A stretch of 64,000 bases of DNA from JBCBAP01 sp038532435 (GCA_038532435.1 JBCBAP010000014.1:7692-71691); one strand, 5' to 3'; counted from the first letter of the stretch, positions 8,787 to 17,345 are shown. The notes: generated from the letters alone by a model not told the origin. Translations and numbers: made by a program.

Positions 8787-9454
8787 GCGCCCCGCAGACC
8801 CATGTCCCAGAACCCGACCTCAAGCCGGGTCGCCGTGGCAAACCGGTGCCGGAGCCCGCGCGCGCGGGGCGTCTCCGCCCACGTATCGCCCAACCGCTCC
8901 ACCAATGCCCGGTCAATCAATGCGCCGACGTCTTTGCAGAGGTCCTGATACTCCGACCCGGCATAGGTCCCGATCCACTCGCCATAGGCATCCGACGTTG
9001 CCTCGCGCCCGAGCCGCGCACCGATCTCGCCATACCCAAGAACGCAGGGCGCCAGGGCCGCCATGAGATCGAGGAAATCGCCGGAGAAGCCCGCCTCGAG
9101 CACGTACCGGGTATAGGCGAGGTTCTCCGCCTCCTCCCGCGTCGTCTCGAGCGCTGCCTGTGAGATGCCCGCGGCGGCGCAGGTCTCCACATGCAGGCGC
9201 ATCTCGTGATTGACGAGCGCATCGACGGTCCCGGCGGCCTGCTTCATCTCTGCGAGGGTTCCCGCCTTCACGACCGCGAGCGCCCAGGCGCGGGAGAAGT
9301 GAATGAGGAACACATAATCTTGCCGCAGGTAGTGCAGGAACGCCTCCCGCGGCAGGCTTCCGTTGCCGAGCCCGCTGACGAAGGTATGGCGGGTATAGGC
9401 GTCCCATTCCGGGGACGCCCCGCGCCATGTCTCGAACGCCGTGCCGTAGCTCAT
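8783..9454 (-). CDS. tenA: Thiaminase II / aminopyrimidine aminohydrolase TenA
   Basis: 223 residues, TENA/THI-4 family. In the salvage pathway TenA hydrolyses aminomethyl-HMP, derived from degraded thiamine, to HMP. The catalytic-cysteine region reads LAPCVLGYGEIG; the N-terminal YLRQDYVFLIHFSRAWALA and the C-terminal CKDVGALIDRALVE are family typical. It sits between the binding protein and ATPase genes of the transporter that would deliver its substrate precursor, with ATGA overlaps on both sides. Confidence 0.92.
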   Translation of the reverse strand: MSYGTAFETWRGASPEWDAYTRHTFVSGLGNGSLPREAFLHYLRQDYVFLIHFSRAWALAVVKAGTLAEMKQAAGTVDALVNHEMRLHVETCAAAGISQAALETTREEAENLAYTRYVLEAGFSGDFLDLMAALAPCVLGYGEIGARLGREATSDAYGEWIGTYAGSEYQDLCKDVGALIDRALVERLGDTWAETPRARGLRHRFATATRLEVGFWDMGLRGA

Positions 9455-10383
9455 TCAGTGACGTCCATGACGATGTCGCTGACCGGGTTCTGCCCGGGGA
9501 TCAGTCCGGCCTCCGCAAGGAACGCCTCGAACCGGGCGTAGCGGCCTGCGTCGACTGCCGCGGGCCGCAGGGCGAAACGCGGTAGCGTGTCGATCCAAGC
9601 CCGCCGGTTCAGTTCGTCATCAAGCTCCGCCGAGGTGCCCTTGAAAATCTCCCAGCTCTCCTGCGGATGGTTGATGATGTACTGCGTGGCAAGCTCCGTC
9701 GCCGCGAGGAAACGGGCGACCATGTCGGCGTCCATCCGGTCCGGATTGGCGACGTAGATCAGCTCGTCATAGGCGGGCAGCCCCTCTTCTTCGAGGTAGA
9801 AACAGCGGCCGGGCACACCCTCGATATCCATCTGGTTCAGCTCAAAATTGCGGAACGCACCGATCACCGCATCGACCTGTCCCGACATGAGCGCGGGGGA
9901 GAGGGAGAAGTTTACGTTCACCAGTTCTACGTCATCGACACCGACGCCATAGTTGCCGAGCACCGTGGCGAGGAGCGCCTCCTCCACTCCCGCGACGGAG
10001 AAGCCGATCTTCTTCCCGTCGAGGTCCCCAGGCGTCGCGATCGGACCGTCGTCGAGCACCAGCAGGCAGTTGAGCGGGGTGGCGACCAGCGTACCGACGC
10101 GCTTGAGCGGCAGGCCCTCGTGGATCTGCAGATGCAGTTGCGGCTGGTAGGACACCGCGATCTCCGCCTGTCCCGCCGCGACAAGCTTCGGCGGGGCCGC
10201 CGGATCCGCGGGGGCGACCAGTTCGACCTCGAGGCCCATGTCGGCGAAGTACCCCTTCTCTTCCGCGATGATGAGCGGGCCATGGTCCGGGTTCACGAAC
10301 CAGTCGAGCAGTACCGTCATCTGGTCCTGTGCCAGGGCGGGTGTCGCGAGGGCGAGCGTGGCTGCGAATGCGAGTGTCTTCAT
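9451..10383 (-). CDS. thiY: Thiamine precursor-binding protein (NMT1/THI5-like)
   Basis: 310 residues with a Sec signal peptide (MKTLAFAATLALATPALAQ). The mature part begins MTVLLDWFVNPDHGPLIIAE, the typical NMT1/THI5-like start, and belongs to the family that includes periplasmic ThiY. It is expected to bind formylaminopyrimidine or HMP-like compounds and hand them to ThiX. Its ATG overlaps the thiF stop. The family also covers riboflavin and nitrate/sulfonate binders, but the operon and riboswitch make a thiamine precursor the best reading. Confidence 0.87.
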   Translation of the reverse strand: MKTLAFAATLALATPALAQDQMTVLLDWFVNPDHGPLIIAEEKGYFADMGLEVELVAPADPAAPPKLVAAGQAEIAVSYQPQLHLQIHEGLPLKRVGTLVATPLNCLLVLDDGPIATPGDLDGKKIGFSVAGVEEALLATVLGNYGVGVDDVELVNVNFSLSPALMSGQVDAVIGAFRNFELNQMDIEGVPGRCFYLEEEGLPAYDELIYVANPDRMDADMVARFLAATELATQYIINHPQESWEIFKGTSAELDDELNRRAWIDTLPRFALRPAAVDAGRYARFEAFLAEAGLIPGQNPVSDIVMDVTE

Positions 10384-11369
10384 TGGGTCCTCTCGGGTTG
10401 GTCGGCCATGGGATCGGCGACGAGCACGATCTCCCCGGGCCAGTAGGCAGACAGGTGGCGGGCGGCGGTCCAGCTGCGCAGGCCGGAGCGGCAGCAGAGC
10501 ACGGCGCGGGGTCCTTCGGGGCGAATGTCCTGGCGGGCAAAGGCATCGGGCAGCGCCCGCTGGGCGGCGGGATGGGCAGGCGTCGGCGCTTCGGTTTCTG
10601 GCCGCAGATCGAAGATCACGTCGTCTGCCCGGATCCCGTCCGGCGCGATGAACCGGTGGGCGCGCGCGGGCTCTTCGGCCCCGTCGAACCGCATCGTGCT
10701 GTTGCGCAGGGAGCGGGCGTCCACCCGGGTCAGCGTGCCGAGCGGCGATGGGGTGAGGCCGAGCAGGTGGGCGAGCGCCATCTGCGCCTGCACTGCTCCG
10801 ATCATGCCCACCACGGGGCCCAGCACCCCCGCGGTTGCGCAGGTGGCGAGCGTCCGGGGCAGGTCCGGGAACACGGCGCGCAGGGAGGGTGCGCCGCCGC
10901 AGAACCCGCCGACATACCCCTCCAACCCCAGGGCGGAGGCGGAGAACAACGGTTTACCCAGATCGAGGCAGGTGTCCGACAGGGTATAGGTGGCCGCAAA
11001 GCTGTCTGCGCAGTCCAGAACCAGATCATGGTCGGCGACCAGTCCGGGCGCGTTGCCCGGTGTCAGCAGTGCCGGCAATGCTGTCACATCGACGTCCGGG
11101 TTGAGATCGGCGATCCGCCGTGCGGCGGCGACCACCTTCGGCTGGCCCAGATCGTGATGACCAAAGAGGGGCTGGCGGTGAAGGTTGCCGACCTCCACCA
11201 CGTCCGGATCCATGATCGTCATCGCCCCCACACCCGCACCCGCAAGGTACTGCAGGACGGGTGTGCCGAGCCCCCCTGCGCCGACCACCAGAATGCGGGC
11301 AGTGGAGAGTTTCAACTGCCCGACATCTCCTATCTCTGGCAGGATGGTCTGGCGGGCGTAACGGCTCAT
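10380..11369 (-). CDS. thiF: ThiF/MoeB-like adenylyltransferase with C-terminal rhodanese domain
   Basis: 329 residues from the ATG at 11369, which overlaps the thiE stop (ATGA); the frame stays open further upstream but those codons lie inside thiE. Residues ~1-240 are a ThiF/MoeB E1-like fold with nucleotide motif GAGGLGTPVLQYL and TCATAGVLGPVVG. Residues ~245-329 form a rhodanese domain with active-site loop CCRSGLRSWTAA. It should adenylate the C-terminal Gly of ThiS and promote sulfur transfer. The usual zinc-binding CxxC before the LFP segment is missing (SLRAVFP instead). Confidence 0.88.
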   Translation of the reverse strand: MSRYARQTILPEIGDVGQLKLSTARILVVGAGGLGTPVLQYLAGAGVGAMTIMDPDVVEVGNLHRQPLFGHHDLGQPKVVAAARRIADLNPDVDVTALPALLTPGNAPGLVADHDLVLDCADSFAATYTLSDTCLDLGKPLFSASALGLEGYVGGFCGGAPSLRAVFPDLPRTLATCATAGVLGPVVGMIGAVQAQMALAHLLGLTPSPLGTLTRVDARSLRNSTMRFDGAEEPARAHRFIAPDGIRADDVIFDLRPETEAPTPAHPAAQRALPDAFARQDIRPEGPRAVLCCRSGLRSWTAARHLSAYWPGEIVLVADPMADQPERTQ

Positions 11370-11983
11370 ATGGACGCTTCCACCATGGACGCGGTCCCGT
11401 TCAGCCACGCGTCGATGCGCGCCTCGGGATCCTCGTTGAGCGTGATGTCGGTGACCGCCGAGACGATGTCCGCTCCCGCAGCGAAGGCGCCAGCCGCGCG
11501 CTCCACGCTCATGCCCCCGATCGCGACGAGCGGTGTCTCACCGACAAGGCGCTTCCATTCCGTCACCCGGTCGAGGCCCTGTTCGTGCCATTTCATCTTC
11601 TTCAGGATCGTCGGGTAGACGGGGCCAAGCGCGACATAGTCCGGGGCACAGGACAGAGCGCGGTCAAGCTCAGCAGGGTCGTGGGTGCTGATCCCGAGTC
11701 TGAGGTTTGCGCGCCGGATGGCGTCGAGATCCGCGTCGTCCAGATCCTCCTGCCCGAGATGCACGAACGTGCAGCCAAGCTCGATGGCAAGCTCCCAGTG
11801 ATCGTTCACGACCAGCACTGCGCCATGTTGATCACACAGCTTTTGACAGGTGGCAATCTCCTCCCTCAGCGGGTCCGCCGCCATCTCCTTGATGCGCAGC
11901 TGTACAAACCGGACGCCACGGGGCAGGGCGCGGGCAAACCAGTCCGCGCTGTCGAAGATCGGGTAGAACGGATGCAGCCTCAT
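11366..11983 (-). CDS. thiE: Thiamine-phosphate synthase
   Basis: 205 residues, TIM-barrel fold. It joins HMP pyrophosphate and thiazole phosphate to give thiamine phosphate. Family segments are FVQLRIKEM, VLVVNDHWELAIELG, FVHLGQEDL, LGISTHD, DYVALGPVYPT and LVAIGGMSVERA. The start overlaps the thiG stop by four bases. It is placed with thiG, thiF and thiS as the thiazole/coupling half of the operon. Confidence 0.92.
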   Translation of the reverse strand: MRLHPFYPIFDSADWFARALPRGVRFVQLRIKEMAADPLREEIATCQKLCDQHGAVLVVNDHWELAIELGCTFVHLGQEDLDDADLDAIRRANLRLGISTHDPAELDRALSCAPDYVALGPVYPTILKKMKWHEQGLDRVTEWKRLVGETPLVAIGGMSVERAAGAFAAGADIVSAVTDITLNEDPEARIDAWLNGTASMVEASI

Positions 11984-12753
11984 TCGAACACCGCCTTGCC
12001 GAACACAGGGGTCGAGGGCGCTGCCATGTCTCGCGGCTCCATCGGATCCGCGGTGGCACCGATCCGGCCTGCCTCCGCCGCCCGCGCCATCGCAACAGCC
12101 ATGGAGACCGGATCTCCGGCCTGTGCCACAGCGGTGTTCAGCAGCACGGCATCGTATCCAAGCTCCATCGCCTGCGCCGCGTGGGAGGGCAGGCCGATGC
12201 CCGCGTCCACGACGAGCGGAGTGTCCGGGAAGTGTGCCCGAAGGCTGCGCAAACCGTATTCGTTGTTGAGGCCGAGCCCCGTGCCGATCGGCGCGCCCCA
12301 GGGCATGAGCACCTGGCAGCCCGCCTCTACGAGCTTCTCAGCGACGATCAGATCTTCCGTCGTGTAGGGGAACACCTCGAACCCGTCGTCCGACAGGATC
12401 CGTGCGGCCTCCACCAGGTTGAACACATCGGGCTGAAGGGTGTCGTTGTCTCCGATCACCTCGAGCTTGATCCAGCGTGTGCCGAACACCTCCCGCGCCA
12501 TGTGCGCTGTGGTCACGGCATCCTTGACCGTATGGCACCCCGCTGTGTTCGGCAGGATCCGGACGTTGAGGTCCTGGATGAGGGACCAAAAGGCCTGCCC
12601 GTCCCGCCCGGCCCCGCTTTCCCGGCGCAGGGAGACGGTCGCGACACCGGCACCGCTTTCCCGAAACGCCCGGGCGAGGATGGCAGGGCTCGGATACTGG
12701 GAGGTACCCAGCATCAGCGGGCTGTCGAGGGTGACGCCGTAGAATGCCCGCAA
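11980..12753 (-). CDS. thiG: Thiazole synthase
   Basis: 257 residues from a TTG start at 12753, giving MRAFYGVTLDSPLMLGTSQY at the expected N-terminus. The frame stays open to 12849, but that part overlaps thiS and lacks similarity. A run of G (AGGGGGG) near the end of thiS gives a ribosome site. ThiG condenses DXP, dehydroglycine and ThiS thiocarboxylate to the thiazole. The Schiff-base lysine segment WIKLEVIGDNDTLQPD, VLMPWGAPIGTGLGLNN and DAGIGLPSHAAQAMELG are diagnostic. Confidence 0.93.
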   Translation of the reverse strand: MRAFYGVTLDSPLMLGTSQYPSPAILARAFRESGAGVATVSLRRESGAGRDGQAFWSLIQDLNVRILPNTAGCHTVKDAVTTAHMAREVFGTRWIKLEVIGDNDTLQPDVFNLVEAARILSDDGFEVFPYTTEDLIVAEKLVEAGCQVLMPWGAPIGTGLGLNNEYGLRSLRAHFPDTPLVVDAGIGLPSHAAQAMELGYDAVLLNTAVAQAGDPVSMAVAMARAAEAGRIGATADPMEPRDMAAPSTPVFGKAVFE

Positions 12754-12757
12754 ATGC

Positions 12758-12955
12758 TCAGCCCCCCTGCATCGGTGCCAGAACCTCGACCGCGTCACCG
12801 GGGGAAATCGGGTGCTCCGCCCGTTTGGCGGCGGGGACAAATACGCCATTCACGGCTGTGGCGACGGTCGCGTTGCCCAGGTCCGCCGCAACCAGCAGAT
12901 CCGCGAGTGTCTCCGCCGCGCTCTCAAACGGGGAGCCGTTCAGGATGACTTTCAT
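12758..12955 (-). CDS. thiS: Sulfur carrier protein ThiS
   Basis: 65 residues from the ATG at 12955, which has GGAGGT upstream; the longer frame to 13024 lies within thiO and is not used. Ubiquitin-like fold, starting MKVILNGSPF and ending MQGG, the Gly-Gly tail that ThiF adenylates and that becomes a thiocarboxylate. It overlaps the end of thiO by 32 bases and is followed by thiG after four bases. Confidence 0.93.
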   Translation of the reverse strand: MKVILNGSPFESAAETLADLLVAADLGNATVATAVNGVFVPAAKRAEHPISPGDAVEVLAPMQGG

Positions 12956-13928
12956 CCAGCACCTCCGGTTTCTGATCGGGATTGAGGATGTGGTCCGCCG
13001 CCATTCGTCCCAGCGCCGGGGCAAGCAGGAAACCGTGACGGAAGAGACCGTTCACATGCAGCGCGCCATCGACCCACCGGATTCGGGGCAGATTGTCCGG
13101 AAAGGCTGGTCGGAGGTCGACACCGATCTCTACAACCTCTGCATCGGCGAAGGCCGGGTGGATCGCGTAGGCGGCGTTCAGAAGATCGACGAGGGAGCGT
13201 GCCGTGACGCGCGATCCATCCGCGCTTTCGATCTGCGTTGCCCCAAGCATGTAGACCCCGTCGCCGCGGGGGACGAGGTAGGCGGGAAAGCGGGGATGCA
13301 TCAGCCGGATCGGGCGCGTGATTGCGACGTCCAGACAGTGCAGCACGAGCATTTCGCCCTTCACACCGCGAAGATCCGTGAGCGCATGCCGGGCCGCGTA
13401 GCCGGTCGCGACGACCGCCGTTCCGGTGGTGGATGCGTCTGCTGTGCGCGCCACCTCCACGCCGCGGGAGTGCAGCGTTGTGATGAGCCGGGCAAGGGCT
13501 GTGCGCGGGTCGAGATGAGCCTCATCGTGGTAGTAAAGTCCGCGCGAGAACCGGCCTGCGAGGTCGGGCTCCAGCGCGTCGATGCCCGCACTATCGACGG
13601 GGTCGTGCTGCGGCGCGCGGCGTGCAAAGCGGGCAAGCTCCGCCCCGTCTCGCGCGGGTGCGACGACGAGCGTTCCGGATCGGGTGACTGGCACACCGAA
13701 AGCGTGCCACCAGTCGGCGGCTTCCTGCCCCCAGCGCACGACTTCAGGCTCCGCGGTTGCGCCTTCGCAGAAGGGGGCGAGCATGCCGCCGGCCCACCAG
13801 GAACATCCGTGGGGGCCCGGCGCACCGTTCCGGTCCCAGATCGAGACGTCGGCACCGCGCGCCGTCAGTTCGGCGGCGAGCACGAGGCCGGCAACGCCAG
13901 CTCCGGTAATATGAACCTGAGCGCTCAC
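12924..13928 (-). CDS. thiO: Glycine oxidase ThiO
   Basis: 334 residues from the GTG at 13928, whose GTGA overlaps the thiD stop; the frame upstream runs through thiD and is ignored. It is an FAD-dependent oxidase (DAO family) that turns glycine into the imine needed by ThiG. The N-terminal Rossmann motif is VHITGAGVAGLVLAAELTAR; the C-terminal part has LPRIRWVDGALHVNGLFRHG and FLLAPALGRMAADHIL. Use of ThiO instead of the radical enzyme ThiH indicates aerobic thiazole synthesis. Confidence 0.92.
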   Translation of the reverse strand: MSAQVHITGAGVAGLVLAAELTARGADVSIWDRNGAPGPHGCSWWAGGMLAPFCEGATAEPEVVRWGQEAADWWHAFGVPVTRSGTLVVAPARDGAELARFARRAPQHDPVDSAGIDALEPDLAGRFSRGLYYHDEAHLDPRTALARLITTLHSRGVEVARTADASTTGTAVVATGYAARHALTDLRGVKGEMLVLHCLDVAITRPIRLMHPRFPAYLVPRGDGVYMLGATQIESADGSRVTARSLVDLLNAAYAIHPAFADAEVVEIGVDLRPAFPDNLPRIRWVDGALHVNGLFRHGFLLAPALGRMAADHILNPDQKPEVLDESHPERLPV

Positions 13929-14740
13929 GACGTGGACCAGAGCGCATGGAAATGGTGAACCGGCCCGTGTCCCGATCCGACGGAAAGCCGGTCTGCAGCG
14001 CGGATCGCGCCCTGCAGGTAGCCGTGCGCCACCGCGACCGCATCGTCCAGTGCGTGACCAAGCGCAAGCTCGGCAGCGATGGCCGATGACAAGGTGCATC
14101 CGGTCCCGTGGGTGTTTCGGGTGTGCTGTCGCGGCGCCGTCAGCCGCATGGCGGGGCTGTCGGGCCGCACAAGAAGGTCAATACACGTCTCCCCGGACCC
14201 GTGGCCTCCCTTCATCAGCACGGCACCTGCCCCGAGATCGCAGAGAGCCCGGCCCTGACGCTCCATCGTCACGACATCCTCTGCCGCTGGCTGATCGAGG
14301 AGCCGTGCCGCCTCCGGCAGGTTGGGTGTGAGCAGGGTCGCGAGCGGCAGGGCGCGCGTGCGCAGGGCCTCGATTGCCGCGTCTTGTAGCAGCGTGTCGC
14401 CGGACTTCGCGACCATCACCGGGTCGAGGACCACTGGCGCGCCGTGCCCGTCCAGACGCTTTGCGACGACCTCGGTGAGCTCCGGTGAGAACAGCATCCC
14501 AACCTTGATCGCCCGCACGTCGAGATCGTCGAACACTGCGTCGATCTGGGCGCCGACAATGTCCACCGGAACCGGATGCACCGCGGTAACGGCCCGCGTG
14601 TTCTGTGCGGTGATCGCCGTGATGACGGACGCGCCATAGGCCCCGCGCGCGGAAAACGCTTTCAGATCCGCTTGAATACCCGCCCCGCCCCCGCTGTCGG
14701 AGCCTGCGATCGTCAGGGCGATTGATCCGGGATGCGTCAC
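13925..14740 (-). CDS. thiD: HMP/HMP-P kinase
   Basis: 271 residues, ribokinase-like fold, starting at GTG 14740 with GGGAGGG seven bases upstream. It phosphorylates HMP to HMP-P and HMP-PP. Motifs are AGSDSGGGAGIQADLKAF at the N-terminus, VLDPVMVAKSGDTLL, and the anion-hole/base region NTHGTGCTLSSAIAAELALG. It is the first gene after the TPP riboswitch. Placement first is consistent with HMP salvage feeding the later steps. Confidence 0.93.
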   Translation of the reverse strand: MTHPGSIALTIAGSDSGGGAGIQADLKAFSARGAYGASVITAITAQNTRAVTAVHPVPVDIVGAQIDAVFDDLDVRAIKVGMLFSPELTEVVAKRLDGHGAPVVLDPVMVAKSGDTLLQDAAIEALRTRALPLATLLTPNLPEAARLLDQPAAEDVVTMERQGRALCDLGAGAVLMKGGHGSGETCIDLLVRPDSPAMRLTAPRQHTRNTHGTGCTLSSAIAAELALGHALDDAVAVAHGYLQGAIRAADRLSVGSGHGPVHHFHALWSTS

Positions 14741-14800
14741 GGCACCCTCCCATCAAAGTGTCACAATCGAAGGGAAGGTTTGCCTGCCTCGGGCTGGACA

Positions 14801-14882
14801 CCGTTCCCTTCGCCGGAATTATCCGGATCAGGTTCGATGGGTTGACTTGCGCCTCTCAGCCCCTCGCGGAGCACCCCAACGG
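14801..14882 (-). promoter_or_regulatory. TPP riboswitch (THI element)
   Basis: On the minus strand the conserved THI-box is clear: GGGGTGCTC, then GGGGCTGAGAGG (CTGAGA at 14859-14854), then GAACCTGATCCGGATAAT (to 14818) and GGCGAAGGGAACGG. The outer P1 helix is CCGTT (14882-14878) with AACGG (14805-14801). About 60 bases separate it from the thiD GTG; the sequence GATGGGAGGGTGCC in that stretch holds the ribosome site, so the switch could act on translation of thiD. It should repress the whole operon when TPP is plentiful. Confidence 0.96.
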
Positions 14883-14890
14883 TCGGGGAG

Positions 14891-14918
14891 ACCATAGACG
14901 CGTGGGCCGTTACGTCAA
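14891..14918 (-). promoter_or_regulatory. Predicted sigma-70 type promoter of the thiamine operon
   Basis: Minus strand TTGACG (14918-14913), 16-base spacer, TATGGT (14896-14891). The start point would fall near 14885, directly before the 5' end of the riboswitch, which supports the call. Confidence 0.6.
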
Positions 14919-14996
14919 GTGACGCACACGGTGCGGGCCAACGTGGCGATTGCCCTTTGATTTCACAGCCCGGGCGGGATACTCAAGCCGCGCAGC

Positions 14997-15073
14997 GGCC
15001 CCGTAGCTCAACTGGATAGAGCAGCCGACTTCTAATCGGCAGGTTGTGGGTTCGAGTCCTACCGGGGTCGCCA
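14997..15073 (+). tRNA. tRNA-Arg(UCU)
   Basis: 77 nt with encoded CCA. Acceptor stem GGCCCCG pairs with CGGGGTC (one G-U), the D arm is GCTCAACTGGATAGAGC, the anticodon arm CCGAC-TTCTAAT-GTCGG-like stem (CCGAC/…CGG) presents TCT, and the T arm is GTGGGTTCGAGTCCTAC. It is followed by the TPR-barrel/FecR gene pair. Confidence 0.95.
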
Positions 15074-15201
15074 AGTCTTTCACTATCGTCAGTGCACTTG
15101 GCGCAAGTACCTGCGCACTTGCGTCCTTTATCCGCCCAAAAGAGGGATTGATTTTGTGTTCTTGGCTCCCTTCAATGGTGAGTCAGTAAAATGGTGTGTG
15201 A

Positions 15202-16413
15202 GTGAAAACGACGATGTGGTTATGTCGACTAAGTAGAGTTGCGGCGGCGACACTTGCCTTTTCCCTAAGCGTGGGGCCGGTGTCTGCACAATCCAACGAA
15301 CTGTTGAGTGCTGAGCGCGACAGCATCTTCCTCCAGATGCTGGACGACCCGGCCAATACGGATCTGATGATCTCCTATGCGCGGCTCTCCGTGCAACTGC
15401 GGGACTATGAGGCTGTTGTCTCCACACTTGAGCGGCTCGTGGATCAGGGCGCTGCCACCCCAGCGCTCCGGTACGAGCTGGGCATCGCCTACTTCGCGCT
15501 CGGTTCCTATGAACTGGCGGAGTACCATTTCGACCAGGTTGATCCGGCGTCCCTGTCGGCAGCACAGCATGTCGCGCTTGACGACTACCAGCGCCGCACT
15601 GGTCGGGCGCAGCGCAGCGGGCGCATCACGGGCTCGATTTCTGGCGGAGCGGTCGCGGTCGGATCGCTCGACGACATCTATCCGGTTGGAGATGCGCGTC
15701 TGCTCTGGAGCTACGACATGGGCGGCGCAACCCAGAACACCTGGGATACGGATCTGCGGGGACGGCTCATCGGAGCGGACAGCTCCGACGACAAGACCCA
15801 GTCCGCCCTGCGCCTGCGCACCGGCCCGTCGATCAAGGCGGAAGGGACCGCCTACGGCATCCGCCTGCGTCCTTACGTGGAGCTGAACGCAACAGACCGG
15901 GACGAGGTCGAACGGTTCAGCGGCGCGCTGGGCGCGGAAGCGATCAACCCGATCAGCGAGGCATGGTCCGTCTTCGCCGATGTGCAGGTCGGGTTCGAAG
16001 ACCGGTCCAACCGGACCAACGGCCTGACCTTTGGCGAGCTTCGCCTCGGCGCGACCTACCGGCCCACGCGCGACACGGGCATCCGGGCCTCCGCGCGGAT
16101 GGGCGGGGGATTCGAGGATGGCAGCAACGACGAATTCAGCCTCGTTGGCGCGCGGCTTGATCTGTTCCAGCGTTTCGATCCGGGCATCACGGCATCCTCC
16201 CGCGATGCGGAGCTCTCCGCCTTCATTCAGGCGGACATCCGCGAGGGCGGTGAAGATGAGGGTGAACAGTTCAGCCTCGGCGCGCAGGCGAAGGTGTTCG
16301 TCTACCGCGAGTTCTTCATCGCGGCAGATGCGCAGTTTATCACCTTCACCGATGGCAACAATGAAGAGGCGTCCGATCCGATCTACGGTCTGCGCGCGGG
16401 GATGGAGTTCTGA
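15202..16413 (+). CDS. Exported TPR protein with C-terminal outer-membrane barrel-like region
   Basis: About 400 residues. A Sec signal (AAATLAFSLSVGPVSAQ) is followed by TPR-like helices at ~35-130 (LMISYARLSVQLRDYEAVVS, LRYELGIAYFALGSYELAEY). From ~150 to the end, alternating strands with aromatic girdles and a terminal phenylalanine (YGLRAGMEF) look like an outer-membrane beta-barrel. The layout recalls SLAM-type surface proteins, but no clear family match is claimed. The start is GTG 15202 or ATG 15214; neither has a good ribosome site. It lies one base from the FecR gene and should be cotranscribed with it. Confidence 0.75.
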   Translation: MKTTMWLCRLSRVAAATLAFSLSVGPVSAQSNELLSAERDSIFLQMLDDPANTDLMISYARLSVQLRDYEAVVSTLERLVDQGAATPALRYELGIAYFALGSYELAEYHFDQVDPASLSAAQHVALDDYQRRTGRAQRSGRITGSISGGAVAVGSLDDIYPVGDARLLWSYDMGGATQNTWDTDLRGRLIGADSSDDKTQSALRLRTGPSIKAEGTAYGIRLRPYVELNATDRDEVERFSGALGAEAINPISEAWSVFADVQVGFEDRSNRTNGLTFGELRLGATYRPTRDTGIRASARMGGGFEDGSNDEFSLVGARLDLFQRFDPGITASSRDAELSAFIQADIREGGEDEGEQFSLGAQAKVFVYREFFIAADAQFITFTDGNNEEASDPIYGLRAGMEF

Positions 16414-16414
16414 G

Positions 16415-17299
16415 ATGAGAACAGTATTCAAATCCCTTGGGTCCCTCGCGGCTCTCATCGCCCTTCCCCTCAGCGCGCAGGAGATCGGTGTCGTCGCCTC
16501 CAGTGAACCCACCTTGCGTGGAACGCCTCCGGGTGCGGCGGAGCGGGCCCTGAAGCTCGGCACAGACGTGGTTTTCAACGAGGCTGTCGAGGCCTCCGAC
16601 AGTGGGCGAGGGCAGCTTCTGTTCCGCGATCAGTCCACGCTCACCCTCGCGCCGAACTCCCGCATCGTGCTGGACCGGTTCGTTTACGACCCGGATCAGA
16701 GCGCGGGCGAGATCGGCCTCTCCCTGACCCGGGGTGTCCTGCGCTTCATCGGTGGTCGGGCGGCGGATGCGCAGGAGGCGACGATCACCACGCCGACGGC
16801 GACGATCGGCATTCGCGGCAGCTCCGCCTTCGTGCAGTTCATGAACGGCAGGACGACCGCGGTGTTCATCGCGGGCGAGCAGCTGTGCATCGTCATCGAT
16901 GAGGAGCGGACCTGCACTACGCGGCGGGGCGGGGTGCTGACTGACGAGGGCTATGTCGGCAGCATCGGCGCTGAGGATCTCGCGGCGCTGCTGCGCGCGC
17001 TTGATGGTGTTCCTGGTCAGGGCGGCGGTGGGCCGGGCGCCACCGGACTGCAGGATCAGGCCAACCCGGACCAGCAGCCGATCTCCACAAAGGGGGAGGA
17101 GCTCGACATAGGTCTCTTCGATGCCCTTTTCGGGACCGATCTGGACCGCAGCCTGCTCGGCCCCGGCACCCCGCAATCCTCCGGTGGGTCGCCGATGATG
17201 GATCCGGATCCCGATCCTGAACCGGAGTTTGAACCGGAGTTAGAGCTGGAGACGCCTGGAGAGCGGCTGGACATACTGGAAGGCGACGAGCTCAGATAG
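16415..17299 (+). CDS. FecR-domain exported protein
   Basis: 294 residues from the ATG at 16415, which follows the barrel gene stop directly. Signal peptide (LGSLAALIALPLSAQ) then a FecR domain at ~45-150: LLFRDQSTLTLAPNSRIVLD, LTRGVLRFIGG and TITTPTATIGIRGSSAFVQF. The tail after ~240 is rich in Pro, Asp and Glu (DPDPDPEPEFEPELELE). There is no neighbouring ECF sigma factor or TonB receptor, so this is not a FecIRA system; it more resembles FecR-domain proteins of the envelope with unknown role. Its constant pairing partner is the barrel protein upstream. Confidence 0.82.
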   Translation: MRTVFKSLGSLAALIALPLSAQEIGVVASSEPTLRGTPPGAAERALKLGTDVVFNEAVEASDSGRGQLLFRDQSTLTLAPNSRIVLDRFVYDPDQSAGEIGLSLTRGVLRFIGGRAADAQEATITTPTATIGIRGSSAFVQFMNGRTTAVFIAGEQLCIVIDEERTCTTRRGGVLTDEGYVGSIGAEDLAALLRALDGVPGQGGGGPGATGLQDQANPDQQPISTKGEELDIGLFDALFGTDLDRSLLGPGTPQSSGGSPMMDPDPDPEPEFEPELELETPGERLDILEGDELR

Positions 17300-17308
17300 G
17301 GCCTGGGG

Positions 17309-17345
17309 CACCGGCGTCCGCTCGATCTTTAGCGGGCGCCGGTGG
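17309..17345 (+). terminator. Stem-loop after the FecR gene
   Basis: CACCGGCG-(T)-CCGCT and AGCGG-(G)-CGCCGGTG form a long imperfect hairpin nine bases after the stop. There is no run of T after it, so it may be a Rho-aided terminator or a 3' stabilising stem. Confidence 0.45.

Noticed and set aside
14997..15073. tRNA-Arg 3' end as attachment site of an integrated island
   Set aside because: No second copy of the tRNA 3' end and no integrase were seen in the window.
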